64,000 nt of DNA from Acanthochlamys bracteata (taxonomy: Eukaryota; Streptophyta; Magnoliopsida; Pandanales; Velloziaceae), in the NCBI GenBank assembly GCA_019914995.1, contig CM034140.1:5642001-5706000 (forward strand), read 5' to 3'. This document shows positions 11,942 through 25,279 of the stretch, one piece after another (position 1 is the first letter of the stretch; each line of letters opens with the position of its first letter). Below the pieces are notes generated by a model. It did not search any database. It was not told the origin of the DNA and saw only the letters and a program-made list of their open reading frames with translations. A program made the position numbers and the translations under genes.

Positions 11942-14900
11942 TTACACTCCATCTGGTCCACTAGGAAGAGGCTCATAACCGTTCTGATTGTGCACCTTCT
12001 TCTTGGACATTCCAACAGGTATGAATTTCAGGATAACTGCAACTATCATGCTGACAGATCCAATCAACACGCTTAGCAACCACAGTTGCCAACTCAATCG
12101 AACTGTGTTCGCAAAAGTCCCCAAGAATTCAACTATTATCACTTGAAAAACTACAGTTGATGTCAAGACCGCTACAAATATCCAGTTGCTGAATATTCCA
12201 CGAAAGACATTGATTTTCTCCATATCACGGCTATTAATTTCATTGAATATCTGAAGCAAAATAGAAAAAAGTCACACTTTTTGCATATGCATATTTAGAC
12301 ATTCAAGTAACTCATAACTCAGAAAGTACCACAACAACAGGTAGTTGTAAAATTCTACAGATCCTCAATATTAGTAAGTAGGAGACATTTATGCTTGACA
12401 AGATAAGGGTCACTCACAAACAAGTGGTTTTTTGTGGACTCTCATGTGTAGAACAACATAGAGAAAGCAGAAGCACAAGGGAGCAGGGAAACAAACATTA
12501 GTTTCAATGGGGTTAAGCTTCCAGGTCAATGCAGATGATTAGTTAGCACTACATTGAGCTACTACATAAGGTTTGGCTTCAGGTCACAAAACAGTACATT
12601 TCAACTGTCAGTTTCAACTTGCAACCATGTTAACAACAAATTAATATCAATATGGAATCAAAAATAATTTCATACTTCAGTTCTATGCAGCATTGCTGTC
12701 CTCTTTGAGTTCAAGAACAGTGCAGCACAACCAATGGAGTCTATTTCAGGACAACTAAAACCTGCTCCTTTAAAGGTTCTGCAGATTGTCTCTGTTTAGT
12801 AGTTGTTGGCATGACCCCTGGATATGTCTGTCACTTGGATCTTTTGGTATTCTTCTGTTATAAGAGATTGCAATTCTTGTTCTAATTTGCAATTTGAAGT
12901 TTCAGGATGACAAGAAGGGAAATTGTAATTGTAACAACCAAGCGAATACCACATAGATCTTTTCATGCATTGTGTTCCCTTTGAGAAACTGTATCTCCAA
13001 TACATGAGATAATTATCCAAATCAATGAAAGATTTCTCATAGTCCAATATGAGAGCTGCCTAGATTATAGTTCAAGGCTAATAACTGGAGTAAAAGACAA
13101 CTTAAAATACATGTATACCATGTTTCAGACTTGTAATAAAAATATAAGCAGATGTCTCATGCACTTATTCCAAGAACAATTCAGGATGATGTTTACATAA
13201 GGAACACACAAGTCACTTGCGTAATAAAAATATAAGCAGATGTCTCATGCACTTATTCCAAGAACAATTCAGGATGATGTTTACATAAGGAACACACAAG
13301 TCACTTGCGCACAGATTAACAAGTGTGAACTTTCTGTTATGCACCATTATTAATAAGCTCCATGCTGCGTCATTTGTAACAGCATGGAGCAGAGACCTTC
13401 AATTTGCTGGAACAGATGCAAAAATTAGAACATAAGCAGAGCTCTTATTTTCTAAATTGATGACTATATCAGGGAGCTTTCCTATCTAGTAAAATTAGAT
13501 GAACTGTCATGACTTAGTCAAAAACTACATGCTAATTCAGTTTACTTTTGCTTTTGTCTTAGCTGTCATTACATGGCTCGAAAGTAAATTAGAACTAAGT
13601 AACATTGGCATCTGCAAACTAAAACTTCAATTTATCATTCAACATTGATCATATTTGTTATCTCAGATCTCTGAGAAGGGTACTCAAGTAACTCAAGACC
13701 TCCAAAAACTAAAATAGCTCAACTGCCAAGAACAAGCCAAGCAAGCTATCATGCAAAAGCAAAAAAAACTCGAGGACTCGACTGCCACGAAAATTGCCAG
13801 ATACCAGAAGTGCCAAATGGTCAAGCCACAAATATACAAATGAATATTTCCCTAACTTATTAAGTGACGATCCTCTGCTGATATTACTTCACTTTTCGAC
13901 ATTTACAGTGCTTGGGGTTGTAAATTATGGATGAACTCCATCAAATCAAACACAAACAAAGACGAGAACTAGTCTATTATGTGATATTTAGAGGAAGGAG
14001 CAGAAAATTCAAGATTAAGCACCAAAAGCAGTTAACTTTACTAGATACTAAGGAGAAAATTACCTGGCAGAAGACAAAGGTGTTGAATATGAATGTATTA
14101 AGAATTGAAGTAGCATCTGAACCTTTGAGTCTCAGAATTTTCTTTCCAGCAAACATTAGAACACCAAGTACAAGCAATTGATATATGCTGTGTCCAATGA
14201 TGTTTCTCCACATAACCTTTGTGATGAAATCCTCGCCCCGCCCAACTGGTGGTCTTGCCATCAATTCATCATTTGGAGGCTCTGTTGCTAACGCCAAAGC
14301 ACCAAGAGTATCCATTATCATGTTCACCCAAAGCAACTGGACAGCAGTGAGAGGAGCACTCCCTGAAAGTAGTTCGACAAGGCGATATAATTAGCCATCA
14401 GAATGTGTTGCTCTAGTGGAAAAGATATGAAGAATCAAATGGAGATCCATATCAAATTACCAGTTATGCAGGCTGAGACAAAGTTGACCATAAGAGCAAC
14501 AATATTTACTGTCAGCTGAAACTGTACAAACTTTTGAATATTAATGTAAACCGCACGGCCCCATCTTGCTACATTTACTATCGTAGTAAAATTGTCATCC
14601 ATAACAATCACATCAGCATTCTCTTTTGCAACCTGCCAATAACTAGAGTTTGAAAATATTGAAGAAAACACAACGGCTAGCATTTAGACATTCTAACATG
14701 TAACTGGAAAATACACAACCTGCATTTCCAGTAATCATCCAAAAATGTCACCAGAGAAGAGAATGGTGGACAAGATATCAGCAAACAAATTCAAGAGAAG
14801 AGAAAGTATGAAAATGATGCCTGACTAGGGATGAACAAGGAGTACTACTTGCTACTCCCTTCTCATGGATTCCATCTTGGAGTTGAGCATATATGGGCAT

Positions 14901-17900
14901 GACACAGTATCCATAAATGTAAAAGAACCTAGTTTCCCCAAGCAGACTATTCTCTTCAGCAAAAGCTTCTAACCAGCAGGTTAATTTTTGTTGATGTAAT
15001 GTTTTCACATTCAATGATAAAGTAATACAAGAGCATGCTGAAAAAAATTGAACCCATGCTTGATTTTAGGAGTAACATCAATCAATTGTTTCTATATTAC
15101 AGAAGTATCTATTTCAAGGTGAATTTCTTGCAATATACTCCGTTGCTTATTTTAAACGGGCAAAAAGAGCTAGTATTCTATAAAGGATTACCATAAGTAA
15201 TACTTAGAACTAAGATCTTAGCAATCAGAAGAAGGACAAATCATTCAATCGATTTACCTCTGTCCCTGCAATACCCATTGCAAGACCAATGTCTGCCTCT
15301 TTCAAGGCAGGAGCATCATTTGTTCCATCACCAGTGACTGCAACAACTTCATGAAACATATTTCTCAAGTTTAATACTAGTATGTGCTTATCTAGAGGCA
15401 TTGATCGGGCCATCACCTGCACGAGATATATCACATTACATGGTGGGTCTTTCCACTGAAATCACGTTAAGAAATCATAGGAAAAAATCTATGTTCTAAT
15501 ATAAATTCACTTTATGAAAATAGTATTCCAACAGAAAAACCTGAATTTTTGGTATCAACTCCCTCATCTCTTCAGGGCTCTTGTTCCGGAAGTCTGGCCC
15601 TTCAATTGCTAGACCATCATCTGTTAATATTCCACACTCCTTGGCTATGGCTTTAGCTGTATTAATGTTATCTCCTGTCACCATCCGCACTGTGATACCT
15701 GCAGCTAAGCAGGATTTGACAGCTTCCTTCACTCCAGGTCTTACGGGGTCTTTGATTCCCAAAACAGCTATCAATATATAACCTGAACTAGGAATATCAT
15801 CTCCATTAGCTTCCTCCATGTCTTTAAATGCCAAGCAAAGTGTCCTTAGGGCTTCACAAGCAAAGTTATTTATAACATCTAAAATACTGTTCATCTGATT
15901 ATCTGTCAAAGGCACCGTCTTTCCTTCATGATCAATAAGCTTGTCACACATCTTTAAGACAATTTCAGATGCACCTTTACAGAAAGCTCGTTTCTTCCCT
16001 CCAGGAAATGATACAAGTACAGACATCTTCTTCTTATCTGAGTTGAAAGGCTCCACTTTCAATTTTGTGCAGTCCCTTTGGTGTGCATTGATATCATTAA
16101 AATCCGAGCCAAATTCTAATATTGCTGCTTCTGTTGGAGAGCCTAAAATAGCCTTCTTACCATCTTGTCCTGTGGCAACTTCAGCTCCGGTGTTCTGAAA
16201 AATGCACTGCAGAAGGACTTCTACAGCTTCCTTAGAAACTTCTGAGTGAAGATCATTAGTGGTTTCCTTACATCTACATGAACTAGACTTTTCACATAAC
16301 CAAATCTTAGTAACTACCATATGGTTAGTTGTCAAGGTTCCTGTTTTATCAGTGCAAATGCAACCAGCAGAACCCATTGTCTCGCAAGCTGCTAAATGTC
16401 TTACAAGAGCTCTATTATCCATTAACTTCCTCATGGCAAAGGCAAGGCTCAATGTCACAGCCAAAGGTAAACCTTCAGGAACTGCAACAACAATTATCGT
16501 CACTGATATCGCGAAGTAATTAAGTATAGTCAAAGCATCTTCAGAAAACCATTTTGACAATCCAACCGTGTGGCTCTTATCTACAAGAAACCTTACAAAC
16601 AGCACAGCAAATGTTAAAACAGAAAATGTCAAGCCAATCTTTCCTATAATGGTAGCAACACCATTTAGCTTAACCTGCAGAGGTGTTTCATCCTCTCCCT
16701 CCTGATTCAAAGTCTCCATCAAGCGTCCCCATTCAGTCTTCATTCCAACTGCTGTGACCAGCATTTTAGCAGAGCCATCCTGCACTTTGGTCCCTGCAAG
16801 AAGAAAAGGATTTTCTTCAGTAACACGGATTGGTTCACTTTCCCCCGACAGGCTTGATTCATCTATCAACAAGGAGTAGCCTGATATCAGTAGTCCATCA
16901 GCAGGAACTTGATCTCCTATAGACAGGTGAACAATATCTCCAACTACCAGATCATAAATGGAAATCTTCTGTCTACAATGATCTCTTGTGACCTGAATAG
17001 ATATCTTTTTCTTTTCCTTATCCAGAGCTTTGAATTGCAGTGACTGCTTGTAGTCACTAACAGCAGTAACTATGACCACTAGAAAAATACTAAGCAGAAT
17101 TCCTAGTCCATCATACATTCCCTTTGGCCACCCCTCTGTAGCAAGACCAACTCCAATAGAAACTACAGCACAAACCATAAGAATAATCAAAGTCAAGTCA
17201 TGCAATGCGTCCCAGACAAACATCCAGAAACTTCTCGACGGCTTTTCAATAAATCGATTTTCGCCAAAAATTTCCTGTCTTCTGAATGCGTCATCTGCTC
17301 TTACGCCATCATCCAATGAGACATGCAGTTTTCTCAATATTCCTTTAACTCCTCCATGCATCTGCAGCCTCTTTAAATCATGCCCACTTGCAATGGATGC
17401 CAATTCCTCTGGTCTAATGCCAAAGCCTGCTTCCCTAATTTCTTCTGTAATATCATAATTTCTATTGCCAGCAGCTGCATAACAATAAAAGAAGTGAACC
17501 CTACTGGGTAGCAATTATAGGAATGACACAACAATAGAGCTATCAATCATGGATTTACCGTCAATAAAGTTAAGAGCAGCCTTTTGTACATATAAAGCAA
17601 CTCGAATCTTTTCCTGAAATTGTCAAAAAAAAAAAAAAAAAAAAAAAAGAAAAAAGAAGAAGAATGAATAAGAACTTTGTCGAGCTGAAGTGATTTTTTG
17701 AAAATAGAGCTCTGCCTTGACAAGGAAGGTAACACATCATTTGTTACAATGATAATAGTAGGTAGCATGCAATTTGCTACATATTATCACGTCGAAGTGT
17801 CACTAAAAGATTAATAGAAATTTGCATGATGAGTATATTGCTTTTCCAAAATCAGGATGCCTTATCATACTTTTATAAGATTGGACTCAATCAGCATAGT

Positions 17901-20404
17901 TAACTTCAAACCTAAATCCTTATCTTGAAAATAAGTCGATTTGGAGACCAAATTTCCAATCATTCACCCAATTTGTGCTGCCTTAATTTGGACAAAGAAA
18001 AAGTTCCATGCAGCATGTTACGTCTGCCTTATACCCAATATATACAAAGCATTCCTTAAGTAAACCAAGGAACAAGATAGCCACTCTGATACCCGCAATT
18101 CTTGGAAGTCTGAGAGGTTTTCCATCATTGAGGGTAACAGATGCATGAAGATACAATCATAGACCTCTACATTTCAACATTGTTATGTGATCGATATGTG
18201 GTAACTACTTAATGTCCAAATATGTCTTTAATTGTTAGAACTGGGCCTGCCATTATTATACTCCAGAGTTTCTTTTTAGTTTATGTAATAGTTCTTGTAG
18301 TAGATCATCTATCTTCATAATGTATAATCAATTTTGGGTTATAAATTCTTGAAGTTCTGTTCTAGTCCCTATACTTTGAGATTGCATTTGCACCAGTGGT
18401 CATTGTTCCCAACCCTATGGTCTTGTTTCAAGATTTGCCTGTAGGTGCAACCACTACTTACCACTAACAGAGAACATGCCAAACAATGTCCAACAAATTG
18501 CTGCCAGCTAGGATAGTGAGAAATGAATTCATAGAAAACTACCTCAACTGATAGAAATGGTGAACTTGACAAAAGTTTGCTGACAATTTGTATAAATAGC
18601 ATTTATCAAAAGGTACATAACAAATAACTCTTGGCAACATTTAACATTAATTGAACATATTGTCACATATTTTATCAAAGGAAGAAACAACTAGCTCTTT
18701 TGCTACTTTAGGACATTTCTTCAAATAATATTTCAAGATCACTAGTATTATATAACTAAAGAAAGAGTTTGAGATTTCTTAAAACTACTTCCAATAATAT
18801 GTAACTTCTGCTCACAGAAGATTCTCATGGCAGTACCTTCCCATAAGCTATGAAAATACCAAATGGTGGGATGTTCTGTTTGCTTATCCAACAGGTTATT
18901 TCTTTAATATCAAGGGTTTGTCTAACATGTGACCTAAGAACATAGGTTTAATTAATATCATAGCTAATCTCTTTATAAAATGAATTTTTTAGACATTATT
19001 TTCACTTTCTCAAGCTTCTCACACTCTCTTTTTTTAGTTTAATATTTTCAACCAAATTTTCTCTGCACCGAACTCTTTTCCTGAATTCCATTCTTTCTTT
19101 CGTGTTCTTCTTCTTGTCTTTTCCTTCTTATTTCTCTGTTGCAAACATATGATCCAACTTGTTCTCGTATTTTTCATCTACTATCTACATTCTTAAAAAG
19201 TTATTATACTAATAGACGAAAACCCAATATAAATTAAATTTATCACATGTAAAATGAAAACACAGTTTTTTAAATTAAACATCAGCTGTTTAAAAATGGT
19301 TTAGCAATATACTACAATTTTTGCTAATACTTCAAACAAAAAGCCAAGATTTAAATTAGACAAAGCTTTTAGGATTTATAAATAAACATCTTGGAATAAT
19401 AATATGGGATAAATGAGACAGTACTTGTTTTGGAAAGAGAGATTAGATATCATGTTACTTATAAATCTACGTCCTCAGGGCACATATTAGAAATTTTTAA
19501 ACACTAAGATGAAAGCCATAACAACATTCCAGAACAACATTCTCATAAATGAAAACTCAATTTTTTAGTAGACAAAGGCAAAAGGTAAGGACCACAAGTT
19601 AATTAATCTAAACATCTACGACATTTGACTACTGGATGTAATAGCAGATGTCATGCCGTCATCATTTGCCAGCTACCACTATTGCTGATTTTCAACGTCC
19701 ATATTTAAACACCATAAATCTTAAAAATTAGGTTACAACCAAGTGTATTGATAAGAAATCAAAATATAGTGGCCCTACTGCACATTCAAACAATCAGGCA
19801 AGGACTTTCTGAGAAGCTTCGTACTTTGTGTACCAGCCGTAATCTTTAATAACGACACATTATCAAAGAAAAAAGGACAAACATGGGCTTTCTCTTTCTT
19901 CCCAACCTAATTTTAATAGAAAGAAATCTTCAAAGAGAGAGCACATGATAAGACTGAATGGCCAAACATAGTAAGATTCTTAAAAGACTTGACTGCCAAA
20001 AAAGTTCTTTTTTTCCACGAAACTACGGGCGGACGATTCCAGCTTCTACTTCTAGGCTTTTCATACGAGCAATTCTATTCTACCAATAACTACCGGCTCC
20101 TGCATTGAAATTGCGCCTGGTGAACTTTGAATACATAGATTGAATCGGTCGACTGATCTCTTTACCCAAAACAGTGACTTGAATGAAAAAGCTGGAATGA
20201 AAAACAAAAATGAACCTAACTTACTTGGATCCGTTTACGGTTAGCTTCAGCTTCGGACCTCTGGTCGAGATTCGGGATCATTCGAAACCGTCGGCGTGGA
20301 TTCTTAACAAGTTTTCCAACGGCATCACGCCACCGTTGCCGTGCTTCTCTAGACGCGTTCTTCGCGGGAACTTCGAAATCTTTGAGCGATAAGAATCTCT
20401 CCAT
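11942..20404 (-). CDS. ACA4/ACA11-like: Autoinhibited Ca2+-transporting P2B-type ATPase, ACA4/ACA11-like
   Basis: Seven exons on the minus strand (20404-20225, 17613-17559, 17474-15541, 15416-15258, 14632-14461, 14362-14064, 12250-11942) total 3108 nt and give 1035 aa; family members are about 1020-1035 aa. The protein pumps Ca2+ out of the cytosol using ATP, and ACA4/ACA11 relatives act at the vacuolar membrane. The N-terminus carries the basic calmodulin-binding autoinhibitory segment (about residues 22-46, [20 protein letters not shown]). Next come the actuator motif [23 protein letters not shown] in TM4, the phosphorylation motif CTDKTGTLT with Asp454, [11 protein letters not shown] in the nucleotide domain, the hinge [10 protein letters not shown] in exon 4, and the TM6 segment ending [17 protein letters not shown]. 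The end [12 protein letters not shown] resembles ACA4. The start [12 protein letters not shown] fits relatives; an in-frame ATG at 20476 would add 24 residues. One small oddity is His where relatives often have Gly just before EVVAVTGDG. Confidence 0.95.
13133..13308. repeat. Perfect 88 bp tandem duplication
   Basis: 13133-13220 and 13221-13308 look identical base for base (both start GTAATAAAAATATAAGCAG and end AAGTCACTTGC). They lie in intron 6 of the Ca2+-ATPase gene. The lack of differences suggests a very recent event or an assembly artefact. Confidence 0.92.
17614..20224 (-). other. Large first coding intron of the Ca2+-ATPase
   Basis: The 2.6 kb between exon 1 (ends CAA|GTAAGT) and exon 2 (starts CAG|GAAAAG) contains no recognisable exon or well-formed element. 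Apart from the poly(A) run I see only AT-rich sequence. Confidence 0.6.
17625..17648. repeat. Poly(A) run forming the acceptor polypyrimidine tract
   Basis: An uninterrupted run of about 24 A sits immediately upstream (minus-strand sense) of exon 2 of the Ca2+-ATPase, so it reads as a poly(T) tract close to the 3' splice site. Its length is likely to vary between individuals. Confidence 0.8.
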
Positions 20405-20900
20405 GGATCCCCAACCAACACCTCTCCCCAAATTTCTTTGCCGCTGACCTTCTTCTTCCCCTCCTGTTCCTTCCATGATTGCTAAATCTATCTAAACAAC
20501 AAACGATCTAACTGCAAGATGGATTAAAAAATAACAAGAGCAGAGATGCAATAAAGAAGGAAAAGAAGGAGTTTTTTTATTGACAAGTTGCTGGAAAGAC
20601 GGCGGGGATCGTGGAGAAGTATTTGATTGGGCAACTCAAACTCAAACTGTGCTGAGGATGTCGTGGGCGCGCGATACCACAGTAGCTTTGTAATAAACTC
20701 TCTTTTTGTAGTCTTGTGGCGCTCTTGTTATTTCAACGAATGAATGTGAAGGATGTAGCCCCGAAATTGCGAGAATTTCTTTTTTGAATAAGCGGACGCG
20801 CCCATAATTAAAAAGCTGCTTATTTTGGAAAGTGTTTTTTTCCAATTTTTCAAAATAAATTTTACTAACTCAGTTTTGACATAAAGTAACCAATATACCC
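20405..20900 (-). promoter_or_regulatory. 5' UTR and promoter region of the Ca2+-ATPase gene
   Basis: The region upstream of the start is GC-richer up to about 20780, then turns AT-rich. I could not identify a specific promoter element. Confidence 0.3.
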
Positions 20901-21299
20901 TTAATGATATCTTCTTGTATTTATGTACTATCCGTATTTTTATTAAAAAAATATAAAACTACTCAAAATAATTTTGGTGCTCAAAATTTTCTAAACGACA
21001 TTTATTTATAACGTCCCTCCACTATCGTTACCGTAGATTATCTAAATTGTATTTGAAAATGGAGAAAGATCTTCCTTCAACTATCTTCCGTAAATTTTTT
21101 CTAAATTTTTTCATATTATTTATATTTTTTTTCTTTGTTGTATATTATTAAGTGATTAATGTTGATTTCTTGATGATTTCATAGATATTTGTTACTTAAT
21201 TTTTTCTATAAATATCTTATTCAAATTTCACCAAAATCTCACTCGAAATCGCACTAAAAAGTGACTTTAAATATATCTGCACAGACTAGCGGTACTTTC

Positions 21300-22060
21300 A
21301 ATAAGTATTCCTACTTTTATTAAAAAATTCAGTTATAAATCTCCTCCTAAAATAAGTCATAAAATTTATATGATTTTAACATATTTAACCATTATGATTA
21401 TAATAAGATGCCTTAATGATAGTCTCAAGACTACCTTGCGATAATGCTTCTTAATATTTTCTACTTTTTTATATTGATATTCTTAACAAGTGTTCCTATA
21501 ATTTTATTGTGAAATACAGCTATGAATTTTCTCGTAAAATATCTACTAATATCTATATAGTTTTAAAACATTAGATTATTTATGATAACTTCACCACCTT
21601 GCGATAATATCTTCATATTTTTGTCTTCAATTTTTTTAAAAAAATTTTCTATCGTTATTCTCAGCAAGTGTTCCTACACTTTTTATTGCAAAGTTCAGTA
21701 TGAATCACCTCCTAAAATATCTTATGAAATATACATTCTTTTAACATATTATGACAGTTATGACTATGATATATCGACGTCCTCATGATAATACTTTTTA
21801 TTTTCTTCTCTAATTGTTAATTATTTAGCAATAAACTCAGTAAGTGCTCTCATGCTTTTTATTGTTAAGTTCAATTATAAATCTCTTTCTATCTCATAAA
21901 CTTACATAATTTTAACATGCTAATCACTTATAACCATTTAGACACTTCATGCCAGTCTCATAATCATCTTACGATACTATTTTTTTGTGTATTTTTCTTC
22001 TAAGTTTTTCATGATAATTTCTATTACAAAATTCAGTTATGAATTTCTCCTAAAATGAGA
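21300..22060. repeat. Degenerate tandem array, ~180 bp period, about four units
   Basis: An anchor of the form AAGTGTTCCT recurs at about 21303, 21488, 21666 and 21842, spaced 185, 178 and 176 bases. A second anchor like AAATTCAGTTATRAATCTCC recurs at about 21325, 21508, 21688, 21863 and 22028. A third, ACCTTGCGATAATRYYTC, appears in the first two units with weaker echoes later. Units are clearly diverged. The period is in the size class of plant satellites and nucleosome spacing. Confidence 0.75.
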
Positions 22061-23630
22061 TAAAAATACAACCGCAAACTTTGCCACCAGCCCACGTCCC
22101 AATAGGTTGCCAAGGAAGATAGCTATTTACAAGTGTTGAGCTGGCTGTCAAGGCTATAAACCCACCTAAGGAAAGAGTTTTATTTTAGAGCATGTTTGAT
22201 GTGCTTGTTCAGTGGTTTTGGTAAAAAGAAAGTACTTAACGTTAAAAGTCTGTTTAGTAGCCCCTTGCTTTTGTCCAAAAAATAGCTTGTGTCACTAAAA
22301 AAAAAAAGCATCAAAATGATGCTTTTGAAAAAAGTCGACGTGGGCTTATTTTTACAATGCTACAAAATGATCATCTTATCCATGCTAAGTTAGAAAAATA
22401 ATGGTGGTATATAAAATTATCCACCCTCCTTAGCTTATCTCACAGCTCTCTTATTTTCATCTTTTCGATTTTTTTGTTCTATAGCTCGGGCTAGATATTC
22501 GTTATTGCTTCCCTCACCGTCCCTGATATCTTGGTCCCCGAAGCCGATCGTCATAATTTCTTCCTCATCCGTCCTTCTCCCCAGCACTACTCTAGTTCGC
22601 GAGCTCGTCAAAACCATAATCGAGTTCCCAAACTATTCTCTATATGATATCGAGGGATCGATTTCTCGTAGAGATCTTCACTTAGTTTTTGTTAAGATCA
22701 CTTATTTTCGAAACATTTGTGTTTACGTAATTGTTCCAATGAAAATTATCACATTGCTGTTTAGTTTTCTCCGTTTAGGTTTTGCTGTTATTGTTTATTA
22801 ATTATTTTGGCCCAGACTGCTGCTTTTTGCTTGTTTTATTTTCGTGGTGTAATTTTATGGTATATCGTAGATTAGTTACTGTTGTTTCTCAATGGTTAAT
22901 TGATTTGATCCAATTCATGTCCTATTGAGCTTCATCTATTATTTGGTTAGGAGTTGAAGTTTTTAGCTATTCGAAAAAATTATTTTCTGATTGAAGAGAT
23001 TGAGTTGTTTTTTTAACTTAGCTTTTTAAACGTATGTTGAATGCTTGTGACTACATCACCAAATTTGTTTAGTTATTACTTGGTTAATATGGAAGAAAGT
23101 ATTCCGAACTGTTGTTTTGATTAACTATTGAGGTATCTTGTTTGTATTGGATGTATTCATTTGTTTTCTTTTGTTTTCTAAATTGAGTGGAGTTATTTCA
23201 CTCCTAACATTGTTATGATTGTTCGTTCTGGTTTTGGTGGTTTCTAAGCTCTGTTCATAATATTCATATTTATGTTTATAATGAAGATAATTAATACTGA
23301 TATGACTGCTGTGTTAACTTTTTGTTGTTTGTTCTTCTCTTCCATTTCGTATAGAGAATTTGAACTACTGTTTATTACTATTGTATTAATAGTTCTCCAA
23401 ATAATGAACTAATTCAATTTATAATGTGAATTACATTATGATGCTATTGTATTATAAGCTCATTCGTATGGCAGAAGGCAATGTCAAGTTCAAAAACACA
23501 TGCCATGTCATTCCATCACTAGGCAACTTGCAACGTCATCAGGGTCAATATTTTTTATATACAAAAACTTCTTTACGAGTAGCTATTTTTTTTAGACATT
23601 TGCCTCAAATTTGAAATGAAATTGTGTTAG
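22061..23630. other. Gene-poor stretch with one GC-richer 5' UTR-like patch
   Basis: At 22440-22690 there is a CT- and GC-richer patch that looks like the 5' end of a plant gene, followed by T-rich intron-like sequence, but I recognise no protein. The open frames here (for example 22505-22801) show no family motif. Around 22190-22340 there is a possible transposon fragment (GCATCAAAATGATGC palindrome). Treat the rest as unassigned. Confidence 0.35.
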
Positions 23631-23631
23631 A

Positions 23632-23667
23632 ATATTAGTTTGTATATGTATATATACAAACTAATAT
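23632..23667. repeat. Perfect palindrome, 16 bp arms with 4 base loop
   Basis: The arms ATATTAGTTTGTATAT (23632-23647) and ATATACAAACTAATAT (23652-23667) are exact inverse complements around GTAT. The hairpin is AT-rich. I cannot assign it to an element. Confidence 0.85.
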
Positions 23668-23944
23668 AACGCTAATGTTCTAAATTCAAATGCTACTTAG
23701 GACTATGTAGAATTGCAGTGTCAAGCTTGAGTTGGAATGCTTACTTTAAAGTGAGAAACATTGTTGAATCTACGGTTGCTTTCCATAGTATTTGATATCA
23801 TTATTGTGATGTTGTTGTTGTTTTTGTTCAAGGTTTGAGGACCCTCAGACTTTTTTAGTACTTTCTTATGTAAGTCATTTTTTTTTATATCCACTGTCTA
23901 TTTAAACAATCATTTGAAACACCTACATTTCAAACTATCTTCAC

Positions 23945-24148
23945 AGTCATGATACAATTACAAATAAAATATATAAATAACAATTATGAATATTATAATT
24001 GTATCTATTTTTATGTATGTATATTGGAATTGCTAAAAACAATATTCATTAAAGTGATGCAGAGTGGATTAGGCGTCGTGATGCAATTGGAAATGAAATA
24101 TATAAAAAATAATTATGAATGTTATGATTGTATTTGTTTCTATATATG
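23945..24148. repeat. Diverged direct duplication of an AT-rich unit
   Basis: A segment near 23947 (ATGATACAATTACAAATAAAATA..) is repeated near 24079 (GTGATGCAATTGGAAATGAAATA..), about 133 bases apart, for roughly 70 bases. Both continue AATTATGAATRTTATRATTGTAT. No function is evident. Confidence 0.6.
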
Positions 24149-24325
24149 ATTGCTAAACTGTAAATGTATGAGAATATTATCTTTAACTAAAAATTTGCTT
24201 AAAATTGCTAATATATTATTATATTATTTATTCATTTCTCCCGATATAATTAATTATTATTTATTGTTATATATAAATAATAAAATATTTATATATTTAA
24301 AAGTAGTTTTCAAACATTATTACAG

Positions 24326-24330
24326 AATAA

Positions 24331-24362
<32 letters not shown>
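24326..24362. repeat. (AAT)n microsatellite
   Basis: A run of ATA/AAT trinucleotides with one interruption (ACT). The surroundings are extremely AT-rich. Confidence 0.9.
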
Positions 24363-25279
24363 TTTATTAATAGGTTTATAAATACTAATATTAAATATAT
24401 TAAACAAAAAATATTATAAAAATATGTTATAAAAATCAACTTTCAAAAATTAAATAATACATGAAAATAGATACAAAATTTAACAATATATGGTTTATTA
24501 TATACATAAAGACATTCCAATCATTATATATCTCATTTACTTATAAGCACAAGCTTAGCCAAACATATTTTTATTTTTTTACGAAAATATTTTAAATAGT
24601 GAAATTTATCTAAATATAATTCACAAAAGATAGCTTTTTAATAAAAAACTCGACAATTGATTCTTTCAACAAAAGCTCTAAACAACAATTTTTAGATAAA
24701 AGCTCTAAATTATAAGCGTAGCCAAACATGGCTTTAATATGGCATTGTACCAAGTCAGTAGAGATATAGCTAGTCAAGACTCTTGGTAGTTATTGGAGTG
24801 TAAGTAATAAGAGTTTAAAAGTTAGTTGCAATTGATCTCACATGAGGACATTTTACAAGAAAAAGTCTTTGCCAAACTGAGATTATAAATAATGTACTAG
24901 CATTGAGAAGTAAATTACATTGTTAAAATTTTATTATTAAGTAAGATACATACGTAAATTACAAATATTGAAGATTTTTTCATTTATAGTTAAATTTGGA
25001 TAGAGTTTTAATTACTTGTTTTAGATACATAATTAGGTTCTTTTCTTGATAGAAGTGCACGTGTCATCGACGGTTGGTACTACTAATTAGTAGAATTTTG
25101 TTGTATTCAAACAATATATTTATTATATTTCATGTAATTTATTAATTATTGAATTCTAGTAAATTATTGATATGCTGTATAGAGCTATTCGTTTGTTTAT
25201 TCGTTTATGATGTAATAAGTTAGTTAAATATTTTAATGCAATACAAAAAAAATTTAAAATAAAATACAAAGTGGTTAGC

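Noticed and set aside
15581-17458. Plus-strand ORFs of 66-128 codons opposite the Ca2+-ATPase
   Set aside because: They are antisense shadows of the well-supported minus-strand exon 3.
24150-24419. 89-codon ORF rich in Ile, Tyr and Asn
   Set aside because: It runs through an AAT microsatellite and AT-only sequence; composition explains it.
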